Assembly: GCA_029907475.1 (NCBI GenBank)
Contig: JARYLU010000010.1
Coordinates: 20,851 to 84,850 of the forward strand
DNA length: 64,000 nt
Direction of reading: 5' to 3'
Source: Bacillota bacterium
GTDB taxonomy: Bacteria > Bacillota > DSM-12270 > Thermacetogeniales > Thermacetogeniaceae
Shown here: in pieces, positions 34,831 through 43,833 of the stretch
How the letters are laid out: every line of letters starts with the position of its first letter
How positions within the stretch are numbered: the first letter of the stretch is position 1
Notes under the pieces: model-generated
The model's input: the letters and a program-made list of their open reading frames with translations, nothing else
Told to the model about the DNA's origin: nothing
Databases searched by the model: none
Program-made: the position numbers and the translations under genes

Positions 34831-36732
34831 TCAGGTGCCGAATAAAACCCTTTTATCCCCGACCCGGCGCGTCTTCTTTTCGCGGTCGAAATACTCGAGC
34901 AGGGGGAGACAGTAGCGCCGCGAGGTGCCCAGGAGATCCCGCGCTGCAGCGACGGTGATCTCCCCGTGCCGGCGCAAATACCCCTCCAGGAGGCTCCATG
35001 CTCCGGCCACCGCCTCTTTTGAAAAATAAAAATCTTCTCCCACTTTCACGAGGTGCCCCTGTTGAACGCAGTACTGGAGCAGGTCCCCGTCCGCTCCCAG
35101 CAGCCCCCGGATCTCCTCCCCGGTGGGGGGAGCAAAAGGTTGAGAGGCGACTTTTTCGAGAAGGGCCTCGACTTTCGCATCCTGCTCAGGGGTTAACCGT
35201 ACCGCGAAACCGGGAAGGGCCAGCGTCTGCCCGGCAAGCCCGATCGCCCCGTTCCGCACCCAGTATTCCAGCAGTGCCTGGTAAAGGCGAGGGGGAAGAG
35301 CCTGAAAAAGGCGGGAACGGAGCTCTTCTTTCGGTAGCCCCGGGCGCAGGGGAAATTGTTTGTGGTATTCCCGGAGCGCCGCGGTCACGCCGCCCCCCCA
35401 TTCCTCCAGCCGGGAAGCGGAAATCACAAAAGTTTCGTTTCCGAAGTCAAAGAGGTGGGCCTCCCCCGCCCCGGCCATTCCCGCGACGATCTCCTTAACG
35501 TCGGCCTCGCTCAAACCTGACCGCGCCGCCAGGTCCGCCGGAGTGAGCGCGCCCCGGCCGGCACGCAGCTCTTCGGCAACCCTCGCTGCGGGGCTGCCCG
35601 ACAGTTTTCGCTCAAGACGCGCCAGAACCTCGGGGCGGAAGCGCCGGTAGCGGTTCCCCCCGACCTCGATCACCTCCCCCCCGCCGATTGTGGTTACGGG
35701 GGAGTAGTGCCTGATCACAAAACGGTCGTGGGCAGCGGCAATAACAGGTGCCTCCAGTTCAAGCTGCACAAGAGCGTCCTTCCCGGGCGCGAGTTCTTCC
35801 CGGTCGAGGAGCCTCACCCTCCCGAGGGTCTCCTGTGTCGCAAGGTGGAAGTGGACGCGCTGCCAGTTTTTTAAGGGCCGCGCCGCGCGGGGAAGGAGGT
35901 GCAAGGAGGCCGTCAAGCGCTTAACGGCCTGAAAAGCACCCGGTGTCACCAGAACATCCCCCCGCGCCATCTGGTTTATTTCCAGGCCGGTAAGGTTGAC
36001 CGCGGTCCGCTGGCCGGCGCGGGCCTCATCCACCCTGGCTCCGTGCACCTGGAGGGAGCGCACCCGCCCCTGCAGGCCGGAAGGCAAAACCTGGAGCACA
36101 TCCCCGGTGCGGATTTTCCCGCTGAGCAGGGTGCCTGTGGCCACAGTCCCAAAGCCAGTGATTGAAAAAACCCGGTCCACAGGGAGGCGGGCGTGACCCG
36201 CAAGGGGTTTTGGAACCACTTCCTGCGCCATCCGGTCAAGCACCCGGCGGAGCTCATCCAGCCCCTCCCCCGTTACAACAGAAACCGGAACGAGAGGAGC
36301 GTCTTCCAGGCGGGTGCCGCGCAAAAGCTCCCGCACCTCTTCTTCTACGAGGAGGAGCCATTCCTCTTCCGCCAGATCGACCTTGGTGAGCGCCACGACC
36401 CCCTTCTGGACCTGCAGGATCTCTAAGATGTCCAGGTGCTCCCGGGTCTGGGGCATTACCCCTTCATCTGCCGCCACCACCAGGAGAACCAGATCGATTC
36501 CGCCTGCTCCCGCCAGCATGTTCTTGACAAACCGTTCGTGTCCCGGCACGTCAACGATCCCGGCGGTAATCCCGCTGGGGAGGGAAAGGGGGGCGAATCC
36601 CAGTTCGATCGAAATTCCCCGCTCCTTCTCTTCCTTCAGGCGATCTGTATCGACCCCGGTTAAGGCCTTGACAAGCTGGGTTTTGCCGTGGTCGACATGC
36701 CCGGCCGTACCCACGATGATCGAGGCTTTCAA
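34831..36732 (-). CDS. selB: Selenocysteine-specific elongation factor SelB
   Basis: SelB brings Sec-tRNA to UGA codons marked by a SECIS hairpin. The 633-residue protein has the GTPase G1 loop in [19 protein letters not shown], the G2/G3 region [11 protein letters not shown] and [15 protein letters not shown], translation-factor beta domains (about residues 175-345), and the C-terminal set of winged-helix domains (about 370-633) that bind SECIS RNA. It follows selA by 142 bp on the same strand. Confidence 0.96.
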   Translation of the reverse strand: MKASIIVGTAGHVDHGKTQLVKALTGVDTDRLKEEKERGISIELGFAPLSLPSGITAGIVDVPGHERFVKNMLAGAGGIDLVLLVVAADEGVMPQTREHLDILEILQVQKGVVALTKVDLAEEEWLLLVEEEVRELLRGTRLEDAPLVPVSVVTGEGLDELRRVLDRMAQEVVPKPLAGHARLPVDRVFSITGFGTVATGTLLSGKIRTGDVLQVLPSGLQGRVRSLQVHGARVDEARAGQRTAVNLTGLEINQMARGDVLVTPGAFQAVKRLTASLHLLPRAARPLKNWQRVHFHLATQETLGRVRLLDREELAPGKDALVQLELEAPVIAAAHDRFVIRHYSPVTTIGGGEVIEVGGNRYRRFRPEVLARLERKLSGSPAARVAEELRAGRGALTPADLAARSGLSEADVKEIVAGMAGAGEAHLFDFGNETFVISASRLEEWGGGVTAALREYHKQFPLRPGLPKEELRSRLFQALPPRLYQALLEYWVRNGAIGLAGQTLALPGFAVRLTPEQDAKVEALLEKVASQPFAPPTGEEIRGLLGADGDLLQYCVQQGHLVKVGEDFYFSKEAVAGAWSLLEGYLRRHGEITVAAARDLLGTSRRYCLPLLEYFDREKKTRRVGDKRVLFGT

Positions 36733-36874
36733 CTTTTCTCCCCTTCTTCCAACCTGGACTCAACAACCCGGGCTTTTAACGCGGATCCCAAACGACGGAA
36801 CAACTGGTGCCGCCCGGGACGCAATGGTGGGCGGAAACCGCGGGGACACAAATTATGCAGAAACGGCCCCCTGC

Positions 36875-38284
36875 CTACGAAGTGCAGGCATCCTTCCGGG
36901 GTTCCCGCAGGGCGGCCCGGATCGCCCCGGCAACGAGCCCTTCTTCTTCCTCGCTCAAGGTGCGGGGGTCAACCAGCACCCCGTCCTCCTGCAGGCGCGT
37001 CAAAACCGGGGGGTCGCCCCGGCGGAGCCTGGCCGCGAGGGTGGTGGCGCTGATGAATTTCGGCCGGAGGACCACCAGCGTCGTGGGCAGCTCCGTTAAG
37101 GGAAGGGCTCCCCCTCCCACTTGAGAGGAGCCGGGCCGGACCTCGACCTCGCACGCTTCGCCCAAACATCCTGCCAGCCTTTCCTTCAGGGCGGCAGCCC
37201 GTGCAGCGAGCCGGGCAGGAGAAACCATCAGCTTCTGAAGCACAGGGAGAGCACGCTCCGCCTCCCCCTTTAGGTACGCCTGGAGGGTGGCTTCAAGAGC
37301 CGCCAGGGTGAGCTTATCTACGCGCAGGGCGCGCAAGAGAGGATTCTCTTTCATCTCCTGGAGCAACCGGGCGCGCCCGACAAGAATTCCCCCCTGGGGC
37401 CCGCCCAGGAGCTTATCCCCACTGAAGGTAACAACATCAACGCCTGCCTCCAGGCTCGCCTGGACGGTAGGCTCAAAGCCCAACCCGTACTGCTGGAGAT
37501 CAACCAGAACCCCGCTCCCCAGGTCCTCCAGAACCGGAACCTGGTGCCTCCTGCCCAAATCCACCAGCTCCCCCCGCGAGACTTCCCGCGTAAACCCCAG
37601 AATCCTGTAATTGCTGGGGTGTACTTTAAGCAGGAGGGCGGTTTCCGGGCCGATTGCCCGCTCGTAATCCCGGGGGTAGGTTTTATTGGTAGTCCCTACT
37701 TCCCGGAGGCGCGCCCCGCTCTGCGCCAGGACCTCGGGGATCCGGAAGGAGCCCCCGATCTCGATCAGCTCCCCCCGCGCCACGACAACCTCCCTCCCCC
37801 GCGCCAGGGTGTGGAGGGCGAGGAGGACAGCGGCAGCGTTGTTATTCACAACGAGGGCAGCCTCGGCCCCGGTTAAAGCTGTCAAAAGCTTTTCTACATG
37901 GCTGTACCGCGAGCCGCGCCCCCCTGTTTCCAGCTCAATTTCCAGGTTGCAGTAGCCCCGGGCAACTCTTTCAAGCGCCGCGATGGCTCCCGGACTTAGG
38001 GGCGCCCGGCCCAGGTTCGTATGGAGGACAACTCCGGTTGCGTTAACCACGGGGCGCAAACTTGGACGAAATTTCTCCCTGATCCGGGCTCTGACCGCTT
38101 CCGCCAGATCTTCGAGGTCCGGGGGAGTTTCCCCCTTTTCCAGAACGATTTTCCGCCAGTGAGCCAGCACTTCCCGCGCCGCCCCGGCGAGAAGCTGAGC
38201 GGGGTAGCCCTCCTCTTCGCCGGAACAAGCCTTAACCAGTTCATGCACAGCCGGAAGCCGGCGCAGCAATTTTCCTTTTTCCAA
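36875..38284 (-). CDS. selA: L-seryl-tRNA(Sec) selenium transferase SelA
   Basis: SelA converts Ser-tRNA(Sec) to Sec-tRNA(Sec) with selenophosphate from SelD. The TTG at 38284, preceded by AAAGGGGATAGGA, gives 469 residues, close to E. coli SelA (463), and begins near the family's usual [12 protein letters not shown]. The PLP lysine is in [32 protein letters not shown] is the other signature. Upstream in-frame codons are not conserved in the family. It is first in the selA-selB-tRNA-Sec order. Confidence 0.95.
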   Translation of the reverse strand: MEKGKLLRRLPAVHELVKACSGEEEGYPAQLLAGAAREVLAHWRKIVLEKGETPPDLEDLAEAVRARIREKFRPSLRPVVNATGVVLHTNLGRAPLSPGAIAALERVARGYCNLEIELETGGRGSRYSHVEKLLTALTGAEAALVVNNNAAAVLLALHTLARGREVVVARGELIEIGGSFRIPEVLAQSGARLREVGTTNKTYPRDYERAIGPETALLLKVHPSNYRILGFTREVSRGELVDLGRRHQVPVLEDLGSGVLVDLQQYGLGFEPTVQASLEAGVDVVTFSGDKLLGGPQGGILVGRARLLQEMKENPLLRALRVDKLTLAALEATLQAYLKGEAERALPVLQKLMVSPARLAARAAALKERLAGCLGEACEVEVRPGSSQVGGGALPLTELPTTLVVLRPKFISATTLAARLRRGDPPVLTRLQEDGVLVDPRTLSEEEEGLVAGAIRAALREPRKDACTS

Positions 38285-38341
38285 GATTCCTATCCCCTTT
38301 CCAAATCCGGTCCCGCAACTGTTCAGCGGCACCGGGCGCCG

Positions 38342-39325
38342 CTAAAGGGCAATCGGGTTCAACTGGCGCGGCCTCTGCAGGGGCTGGGCCACTTCTGTTC
38401 CTTCGGGAAGAAAGAGGCGCTTTTTCCCCTCAATCAGAAGCTGGACCCCCTTCACCTGCGGGAACTCCGTCAGGGTAAAAACGAGGGCATTGATGAGGGC
38501 CAGTTCCTGCGCGCTCCCGCCTCCGTAAGCAAGCACCTCGCTGCTGAGATCCACCGTCACGATCCCGTTACTCTCTTCTACCCGGAGCACTTTCGTCCCC
38601 GGCCAAACCGGGGGCCCAAGACTGGATCCCGCCGGGGGGCCTGCCACAAGCAGCTTCAGCACGCCGGCGACGGAATGGTCCCGATCCGGCAAAAAGATAG
38701 TGACCGGAACCAGATAGAGCCCCGAATTGTCTGTAAAGTAAATTATTGCCGGATTCCCGGTATCCCTTGCGGAAAGCAGATTTAAATAGGGAGGGCGCAC
38801 GAGGGGTTGGTTCAGGCTGTACCCGGCGAGGCTTGCGAGGGGGCTTCCGTTGACCAGAATTTTTACGGCCTTCACTTCCCGAAACTCGGTCAGGGTTAAA
38901 ACCAGGGCCTCGAAAGCGCGGCGGGCAGCCTCCGGTTCTTTAATTTTCTGCACTTCCCCGGTCAAATCGAGAGTGACCACATTCCCCTCGATGACCAGGG
39001 CGTGCAGTTTCACATCGGGGGGAAAGGGCACGGTAAGGGACTCCTGCGACGCGCCGGCAAGGAGCTTTTCTACCGCAACCCGCGGCGCCTCCCGCGTCGG
39101 GCTGATGTTACAGGTCACCGGGACAAAATAGCGCTCATCCTTTGTAAGATAATAGAGATGCACCTGATCCACGGGAGAGGCGAGCCGGAATTCCTGGTTC
39201 CGGTTGGGGACCTGCCGCGACTGGCTGGGGATCTCCCGGCGGCAACCCGCAAGCCACGACCCCCCGAGGGCGAGGGCCCAAAAAACCAGCAACCAGAGGA
39301 GCTTTCTTGCCGGTAAATTTTTCAT
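38342..39325 (-). CDS. gerM: GerM-type spore lipoprotein with two GerMN domains
   Basis: The 327-residue protein begins at an ATG nine bases after GGAG and has a lipoprotein signal (lipobox SWLAGC, about residue 28). Two GerMN domains follow: about residues 48-170, with VHLYYLTKDERYFVPVT and VTLDLTGEV, and about 185-310, with IIYFTDNSGLYLVPVTI and VTVDLSSEV. In Bacillus GerM is a mother-cell lipoprotein needed for sporulation and germination. It is separated from selA by 57 bp. Confidence 0.9.
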   Translation of the reverse strand: MKNLPARKLLWLLVFWALALGGSWLAGCRREIPSQSRQVPNRNQEFRLASPVDQVHLYYLTKDERYFVPVTCNISPTREAPRVAVEKLLAGASQESLTVPFPPDVKLHALVIEGNVVTLDLTGEVQKIKEPEAARRAFEALVLTLTEFREVKAVKILVNGSPLASLAGYSLNQPLVRPPYLNLLSARDTGNPAIIYFTDNSGLYLVPVTIFLPDRDHSVAGVLKLLVAGPPAGSSLGPPVWPGTKVLRVEESNGIVTVDLSSEVLAYGGGSAQELALINALVFTLTEFPQVKGVQLLIEGKKRLFLPEGTEVAQPLQRPRQLNPIAL

Positions 39326-39345
39326 CCCCGAACACTCCAAACCGA

Positions 39346-40458
39346 TTATCTTCTAGATATTTTATTCCACCAAGCCGGGAAAAATCCTTTTTTCGTCATT
39401 TTTCGCAACAGATCCTTTTTTCTCAGCGGACCCTCCAGCAAACATAAAACCAGGGGAACCAGGAGGATGAGTCCAATTCCGCCGAAAATGGGGTAAACCG
39501 TCCGGACGAGGAAAGAAAAACGGTAGCGGGCAAAAAATAGACCGGCAGCAAGTACAAGGAGCAAAGCTGCCCGGTAGGGGAGGAGGCCCGCAAGACGTGT
39601 CGCAACCCCGTAAAAACTGACTATCGCAGTACTGAGCAGGGAGGCCCAGAGCACCAGAAAATAAGCGTATTTCAGGCCGGGGTGGACCAGGCCGGCGACA
39701 AAGAGGAGCGGCACTTCCCGCCCCGCAGCCAGTTCCCGGAAGGAAAGGAGAATCTGAAAGAGGATCAGCGCAAAAAGGGTGAGCCCAAAGCCGCCCAGCG
39801 CGGCCCCGGCCAAACGGACCCTCCCCTCTCCCCGGTGGCTGAGGGGGACGAGGACAACCGTCGCCCCCAGCATATTAAAGCCGGCGTAGAGAAAAGCCGC
39901 CTCAATCCAGTGCGGGACAAGGGGGCCGATCTGACCCTCCCCCCCCGGAAAGAGCGGCCCTGTTTTTAATGCAAAGAGGCAGAGAGCGGTACAAATCAAA
40001 AATTTAAGTGGAATTAAAATAACGTTAAAAGTTATTAAGGACTCAAGCCCTCCCCAGAGCACGGCGAGGACGACCAGTCCCGTGAGGAAACCCCCCGTCC
40101 CCGCAGGCGCCCCCAGGTGCTCCGAAAAGAGGGAGTTTCCCGCTGAGAGCATGATGAAAGCGGCACAAAAAAGATAAATGGTAATAACAGAGCCGAAGCA
40201 AAGCGAGCCGGCGCGCCCCAGCAAAAAGGTAAGGTAGGCAGGGTAAGAAACCAGGGACCTGCGGGCGCTCAGCTCCAACACACCGGCCGCCCACAAAGCA
40301 AAAAGAATGCCCACAAAAAAAATCCCTTTCCGCCCGGCCGCTCCGTAACCCAAAAAAAACTGGCTCAATTCCTGCCCCGAGGCAAAACCCGCTCCAACAA
40401 CAGCCCCGATAAAGGTAGCTGCGATTTCCCAGACAACCCGCTTTTCTCCCCTGGTCAC
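39346..40458 (-). CDS. YkvI-family membrane transporter
   Basis: The 370-residue protein has about ten hydrophobic helices and begins, from the GTG at 40458 behind GGGAGGGGATCGG, with a helix containing FIGAVVGAGFASGQELSQFF. This glycine-rich broken first helix is typical of YkvI and related amino-acid/cation symporters of the LeuT-like fold. The substrate is unknown. It lies 20 bp upstream of gerM and is probably cotranscribed. It is divergent from yyaC. Confidence 0.82.
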   Translation of the reverse strand: MTRGEKRVVWEIAATFIGAVVGAGFASGQELSQFFLGYGAAGRKGIFFVGILFALWAAGVLELSARRSLVSYPAYLTFLLGRAGSLCFGSVITIYLFCAAFIMLSAGNSLFSEHLGAPAGTGGFLTGLVVLAVLWGGLESLITFNVILIPLKFLICTALCLFALKTGPLFPGGEGQIGPLVPHWIEAAFLYAGFNMLGATVVLVPLSHRGEGRVRLAGAALGGFGLTLFALILFQILLSFRELAAGREVPLLFVAGLVHPGLKYAYFLVLWASLLSTAIVSFYGVATRLAGLLPYRAALLLVLAAGLFFARYRFSFLVRTVYPIFGGIGLILLVPLVLCLLEGPLRKKDLLRKMTKKGFFPAWWNKISRR

Positions 40459-40529
40459 CCGATCCCCTCCCGTCCCTTCCAAAAAATATGCGGGAACGGG
40501 AGTTTTCTTGCCGCGCCTTCCTGCGACAC

Positions 40530-40557
40530 GCATAAAAATTTGCTTTTTACCATATTA
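40530..40557 (+). promoter_or_regulatory. Candidate forespore (sigma-G/F) promoter of yyaC
   Basis: GCATA (40530-40534), a 16-bp spacer and CATATTA (40551-40557) fit the forespore sigma-factor pattern with one mismatch in the -10 element. It ends 33 bp before the yyaC ATG. Forespore expression agrees with the function of YyaC. Confidence 0.55.
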
Positions 40558-40590
40558 CTTTAAAGAACCAGGTTTACAGGGAGGAGCAAA

Positions 40591-41199
40591 ATGGTTTTCG
40601 GCGAAAGTTTATATACCTTACCCGGCCTCCGGCCCAAGCGGGATATCAGGGTTAATGTCCACGAACGGGATGCAGTCCAGAGCCTCGCTGCTTTTCTGGA
40701 GGATTTACTCCGGGAACTTGATCCCGGGCGCGCCCGTCCCCTTGTGGTCCTCGCCATCGGGTCCGACCGTTCGACCGGGGACAGCCTTGGGCCCCTGGTG
40801 GGGACAAGGTTGGCGGAGCTGGCGCCCGGCCTCCTTCCCGTCTTCGGAACCCTCGACGAACCCGTCCACGCCGTCAATTTAAGTGAAAAGCTGGCGGCAA
40901 TCGAAAGAACCTTTTCCCGCCCCCTCATTATTGCGGTAGATGCCTGCCTCGGGCAGCTCCAAAATGTAGGAACCATCGCGCTTGGCAAGGGCTCCCTCCG
41001 GCCAGGTACCGGGGTCAACAAGGAACTCCCCCCGGTAGGAGAAATCTTTATTTCGGGTGTGGTTAATATCGGGGGCTTTTTGGAATATTTAGTCCTCCAG
41101 AATACCCGCCTCAGTCTCGTCATGAAGATGGCCGACTGCATCACCCGGGCCTTAATTATCGGGGGCGTCGCCGGTGCGAGAGGCGGCATCAGAAAGTAA
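40591..41199 (+). CDS. yyaC: Spore protease-like protein YyaC
   Basis: The 202-residue protein is a DUF1256 (YyaC) member, related in fold to the germination protease GPR. Signatures are VVLAIGSDRSTGDSLGPLVG, GTLDEPVHAVNL, IIAVDACLG and the glycine-rich GEIFISGVVNIGGF. It is conserved near parAB in spore-forming Firmicutes, as here. Its start follows GGGAGGAGCAAA. It is the only plus-strand gene in a run of minus-strand genes. Confidence 0.94.
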   Translation: MVFGESLYTLPGLRPKRDIRVNVHERDAVQSLAAFLEDLLRELDPGRARPLVVLAIGSDRSTGDSLGPLVGTRLAELAPGLLPVFGTLDEPVHAVNLSEKLAAIERTFSRPLIIAVDACLGQLQNVGTIALGKGSLRPGTGVNKELPPVGEIFISGVVNIGGFLEYLVLQNTRLSLVMKMADCITRALIIGGVAGARGGIRK

Positions 41200-41219
41200 A
41201 AAGCAGCCTCTGGCTGCTT
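41193..41219 (-). terminator. Intrinsic terminator between yyaC and the UPF0180 gene
   Basis: AAGCAGCC (41201-41208) and GGCTGCTT (41212-41219) form an 8-bp stem with a 3-nt loop. On the minus strand the stem is followed by TTTACTTTCT, so it mainly serves the convergent UPF0180/bactofilin operon. On the plus strand the U-tract is weak. Confidence 0.7.
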
Positions 41220-41321
41220 CAGCTTCCTACTCTGTTTTTCCTGATGCGCTCCCTTTCTTCTGTTTTTCTCTCCGGCCCTTCTCCTGCTTCCGTCCCCAGG
41301 GAGTCTCAGAAAACCAGGGGA

Positions 41322-41561
41322 TCAGAGCAAGCGCCCTCTGAGATCTTCGACAACTTCTGCCGCGCTTCGTCCCCCGGCGCTGATCACCGGGACCTCGGTT
41401 TTGATATCCTGGCGCTGAAGGACATCCACATCCAGCCCGCTGATCACGACAGCCTGGGCCCTTTTCATCTCCTCGCGCCCCATCCCTGTTACTTCAAAGC
41501 CGGCTTCCGCCAGGGCGCGCCGGACATTTGTCAATCCATCTTCAACTGCAACCACAGGCAT
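41322..41561 (-). CDS. UPF0180 (YkuS-like) small protein
   Basis: Seventy-nine residues, starting at the ATG after AAAGGAGGAGGATTCG with PVVAVEDGLTNVRRALAEAG and later VVISGLDVDVLQRQDIKTEV and ISAGGRSAAEVVEDLR. These segments match UPF0180/YkuS proteins of Firmicutes, whose function is unknown. It follows the phosphoribosyltransferase gene by 40 bp and is probably the last gene of that operon. Confidence 0.85.
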   Translation of the reverse strand: MPVVAVEDGLTNVRRALAEAGFEVTGMGREEMKRAQAVVISGLDVDVLQRQDIKTEVPVISAGGRSAAEVVEDLRGRLL

Positions 41562-41601
41562 CGAATCCTCCTCCTTTATTACCGGATCTGCCGGACATTT
41601 C

Positions 41602-42264
41602 TTATTCTGTCTCGGGCCGGGAGTAATTATGCGCGAGGGCGGCAATTACCTCCTCATCTGTTGTCTGGCGGAAATCCTTGTAAAACTGGCCAACCGCGTA
41701 GAAGACTTCCGGGTTCAATAGACAAATGAGTTCATCCACCTCGGGCTTGAGGCGAACCACCGCTTCCCAGGGCGCAACGGGCACGGCCAGGACGAGCCAG
41801 GTCAGCTTCTGCCGGCGGAGGGAGCGCAGGGCGGCCTGCACGGTAAAACCGGTTGCAATGCCGTCATCAATGACGATCACGGTACGCCCCTCCAGGGCGA
41901 GGGGTTCCCGCTCCCCCCGGTAAAGCTGGAGACGCCGTTCGATTTCATCAAGCTGCCGGGAAATCTGCTTCCGCAGGATGCTCTCGTCCAAACCAAGGTA
42001 CCGCATCATGGCCTCATCGTACAGCACCGTCCCATCCGGCGCGACAGCCCCCACCGCCAGCTCCTGGTTGAAGGGTGCCCCGATCTTGCGCGGGATGATC
42101 ACATCCAGCGGAGCCTCCAGCGCCGCTGCCACCTCGGCCGCAACGATCACACCCCCGCGGGGGATTCCCAGAATCAGGGAGTTCTTGTCCTTAAATTTGA
42201 GGAGCTTTTCGGCCAGCAGGCGGCCTGCCTCCTTGCGGTCGGAAAAAACCAATTTGCGCACCAC
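41602..42264 (-). CDS. Phosphoribosyltransferase-domain protein
   Basis: The 220-residue protein has the PRPP-binding motif VIVIDDGIATGFT and an N-terminal GIPRGGVIVAAEVAAAL with the IPRKIGAPFNQELAVGAV segment. This marks the 'erythromycin-esterase-associated' type of phosphoribosyltransferase often annotated only by domain. The substrate base is unknown. It starts at one of two adjacent GTG codons. It lies between the lipid kinase and UPF0180 genes. Confidence 0.88.
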   Translation of the reverse strand: MVRKLVFSDRKEAGRLLAEKLLKFKDKNSLILGIPRGGVIVAAEVAAALEAPLDVIIPRKIGAPFNQELAVGAVAPDGTVLYDEAMMRYLGLDESILRKQISRQLDEIERRLQLYRGEREPLALEGRTVIVIDDGIATGFTVQAALRSLRRQKLTWLVLAVPVAPWEAVVRLKPEVDELICLLNPEVFYAVGQFYKDFRQTTDEEVIAALAHNYSRPETE

Positions 42265-42304
42265 CCTTCGAGCTGCCTTTTTGGGGCCGGTTCATTCATT
42301 ATTA

Positions 42305-43261
42305 TTACCCCGGGAGATTACTCCGACGCGTCCTTTTCTTTCCCGGATTGCCCTTGAACAACTTTTCGTCCGGCACCAGCACCTTCAGGCCCCGCTCCAC
42401 GATCCGGAAAGAGGCCGGGGTTGCACCGAGCAGCTCCCCGTCTCCCTGGATGTAGAGGGTCCGCACCGGGCAGGAAACGGTCACCTCCCGGGCGCGAAAA
42501 AATTTCACCTGGGGGTGTGTTTCGTGCTGCCCCCGGAAAGCAAGCGGGAGCGTCCGCAACAACTCGAAGCGGCTCAGCTCCCCGATTATACAAACCTCAA
42601 AAAAGCCGTCGTCCGGACGGGCTTTTGGCGCAATTTTAATTCCCGCCCCATAATAAGGCCCGTTTGCCACGGCTACCAGCAGCCCTTTGGTCTCAAGCTC
42701 AGCCCCGTCCAGGGTCAGGTGCAGGGGGACCGGCTTAAAACTAAGCAGGGTCCGGATAATCCCGGCGAAGTAGGCCGGGGTGCCGGAAAGCCAGCGGAGG
42801 CCGTTATTCACGGCATGAGCGACTTCGGCATCAAAACCGATACCGCAGATATTCAGAAAGTAGCGGTCTCCTGCAATCCCCAGATCAAGGCAGCGGTACC
42901 GTCCGGTACAAAGTGCCAGTGTCGCCATCAAAGGGTCCTCCACGATTCCCAGGGCGCGGCAGAAGTCATTCCCGTTCCCGGTAGGGATCAGGGCGAGGGG
43001 TACCCCGGAGGCGGCAAGCCCGTTCACCACTTCGTTAATCGTACCGTCGCCGCCCACGGCAACAACCGTCCCCGCTTCATGCAGGGCCGCCTCTCGCGCC
43101 AGTTCCGTTCCGTGCCCGGGGGCCTCGGTAAAAACGACCCTGTAATGCAACCCCGCACTCCGCATCGCCCGCGCGATTTCGGGCCACAGGCGCGCCGTGC
43201 GCCCGCGCCCGGCAGCGGGGTTAACAACACACAAAAAATCCTGGGGGATCATGCATTTCAC
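42305..43261 (-). CDS. Diacylglycerol/lipid kinase family protein
   Basis: The 318-residue protein belongs to the DagK/YegS/LCB5 family that phosphorylates lipids with ATP. It has FLCVVNPAAGRGRTARLW near the N-terminus, the nucleotide loop VVAVGGDGTINEVVNGLA, LALIPTGNGNDFCRALGI and a beta-sandwich C-terminal half ending in PASFRIVERGLKVLVP. The GTG start overlaps the bactofilin stop by four bases. The lipid substrate cannot be read from sequence. Confidence 0.92.
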   Translation of the reverse strand: MKCMIPQDFLCVVNPAAGRGRTARLWPEIARAMRSAGLHYRVVFTEAPGHGTELAREAALHEAGTVVAVGGDGTINEVVNGLAASGVPLALIPTGNGNDFCRALGIVEDPLMATLALCTGRYRCLDLGIAGDRYFLNICGIGFDAEVAHAVNNGLRWLSGTPAYFAGIIRTLLSFKPVPLHLTLDGAELETKGLLVAVANGPYYGAGIKIAPKARPDDGFFEVCIIGELSRFELLRTLPLAFRGQHETHPQVKFFRAREVTVSCPVRTLYIQGDGELLGATPASFRIVERGLKVLVPDEKLFKGNPGKKRTRRSNLPG

Positions 43262-43677
43262 GCCCCCGAAGGAAATTGAAACCCGGATACCTTAAAAACC
43301 AGGCTGTCCTGGGCGGCCGGAACATCTTCAGAGGTTTTGCAGTTTCCTTGAAAGACTGCCCCCTCTTCCACCAGCAACCTGGCTGCTTCCAGGTCCCCGT
43401 AAAGCTTGCCGGTTGCCGTGAGTTCCAGTTTTCCCGCCGCCTGGACCCGGCCGCGTACCTCCCCCGCAATCAAGATATGGCGGCCTTCGAGTTCCGCTTC
43501 TACCTTCGCCCCTTCTCCTACAATAATATCTCCGTTCGCCTTGAGGGTTCCCTTAAACCAGCCATCTACCCGGAGGGTTCCTTCGGCCTCGATGGTTCCT
43601 TCAAAACGGGCATTCTTACCTAACAGGGTATCGACCTTCTCATTCATGCCGATGGTTTCCTTTTTCAGCCAGCTCAC
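43258..43677 (-). CDS. Bactofilin (polymer-forming cytoskeletal protein)
   Basis: A 139-residue protein with a right-handed beta-helix core (about residues 22-115) shown by regular hydrophobic/glycine repeats such as FEGTIEAEGTLRVDGWFKGTL and GKLELTATGKLYGDLEAARL. Bactofilins form filaments that organise cell-wall enzymes. The M23 peptidase gene just upstream is a frequent partner of bactofilin genes, suggesting a wall-remodelling pair. Confidence 0.92.
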   Translation of the reverse strand: MSWLKKETIGMNEKVDTLLGKNARFEGTIEAEGTLRVDGWFKGTLKANGDIIVGEGAKVEAELEGRHILIAGEVRGRVQAAGKLELTATGKLYGDLEAARLLVEEGAVFQGNCKTSEDVPAAQDSLVFKVSGFQFPSGA

Positions 43678-43833
43678 TAACCCCGGACCCCTTTCCGCTC
43701 ATTTTCTGACAATTGCCCCAAACCTGTGGGCTTATCCTGTGAAGATGCTCCTGAAGGCAATAAATGCCTGGCAGCAATTCAAATTACAGTTTGCCTTAAA
43801 ACATCCGCGCTTCGACACACGGTATTTTAAAAA

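Noticed and set aside
41978..43279. A 433-codon plus-strand open frame
   Set aside because: It covers the antisense of the phosphoribosyltransferase and lipid kinase genes, which have clear motifs; composition is that of a shadow frame.
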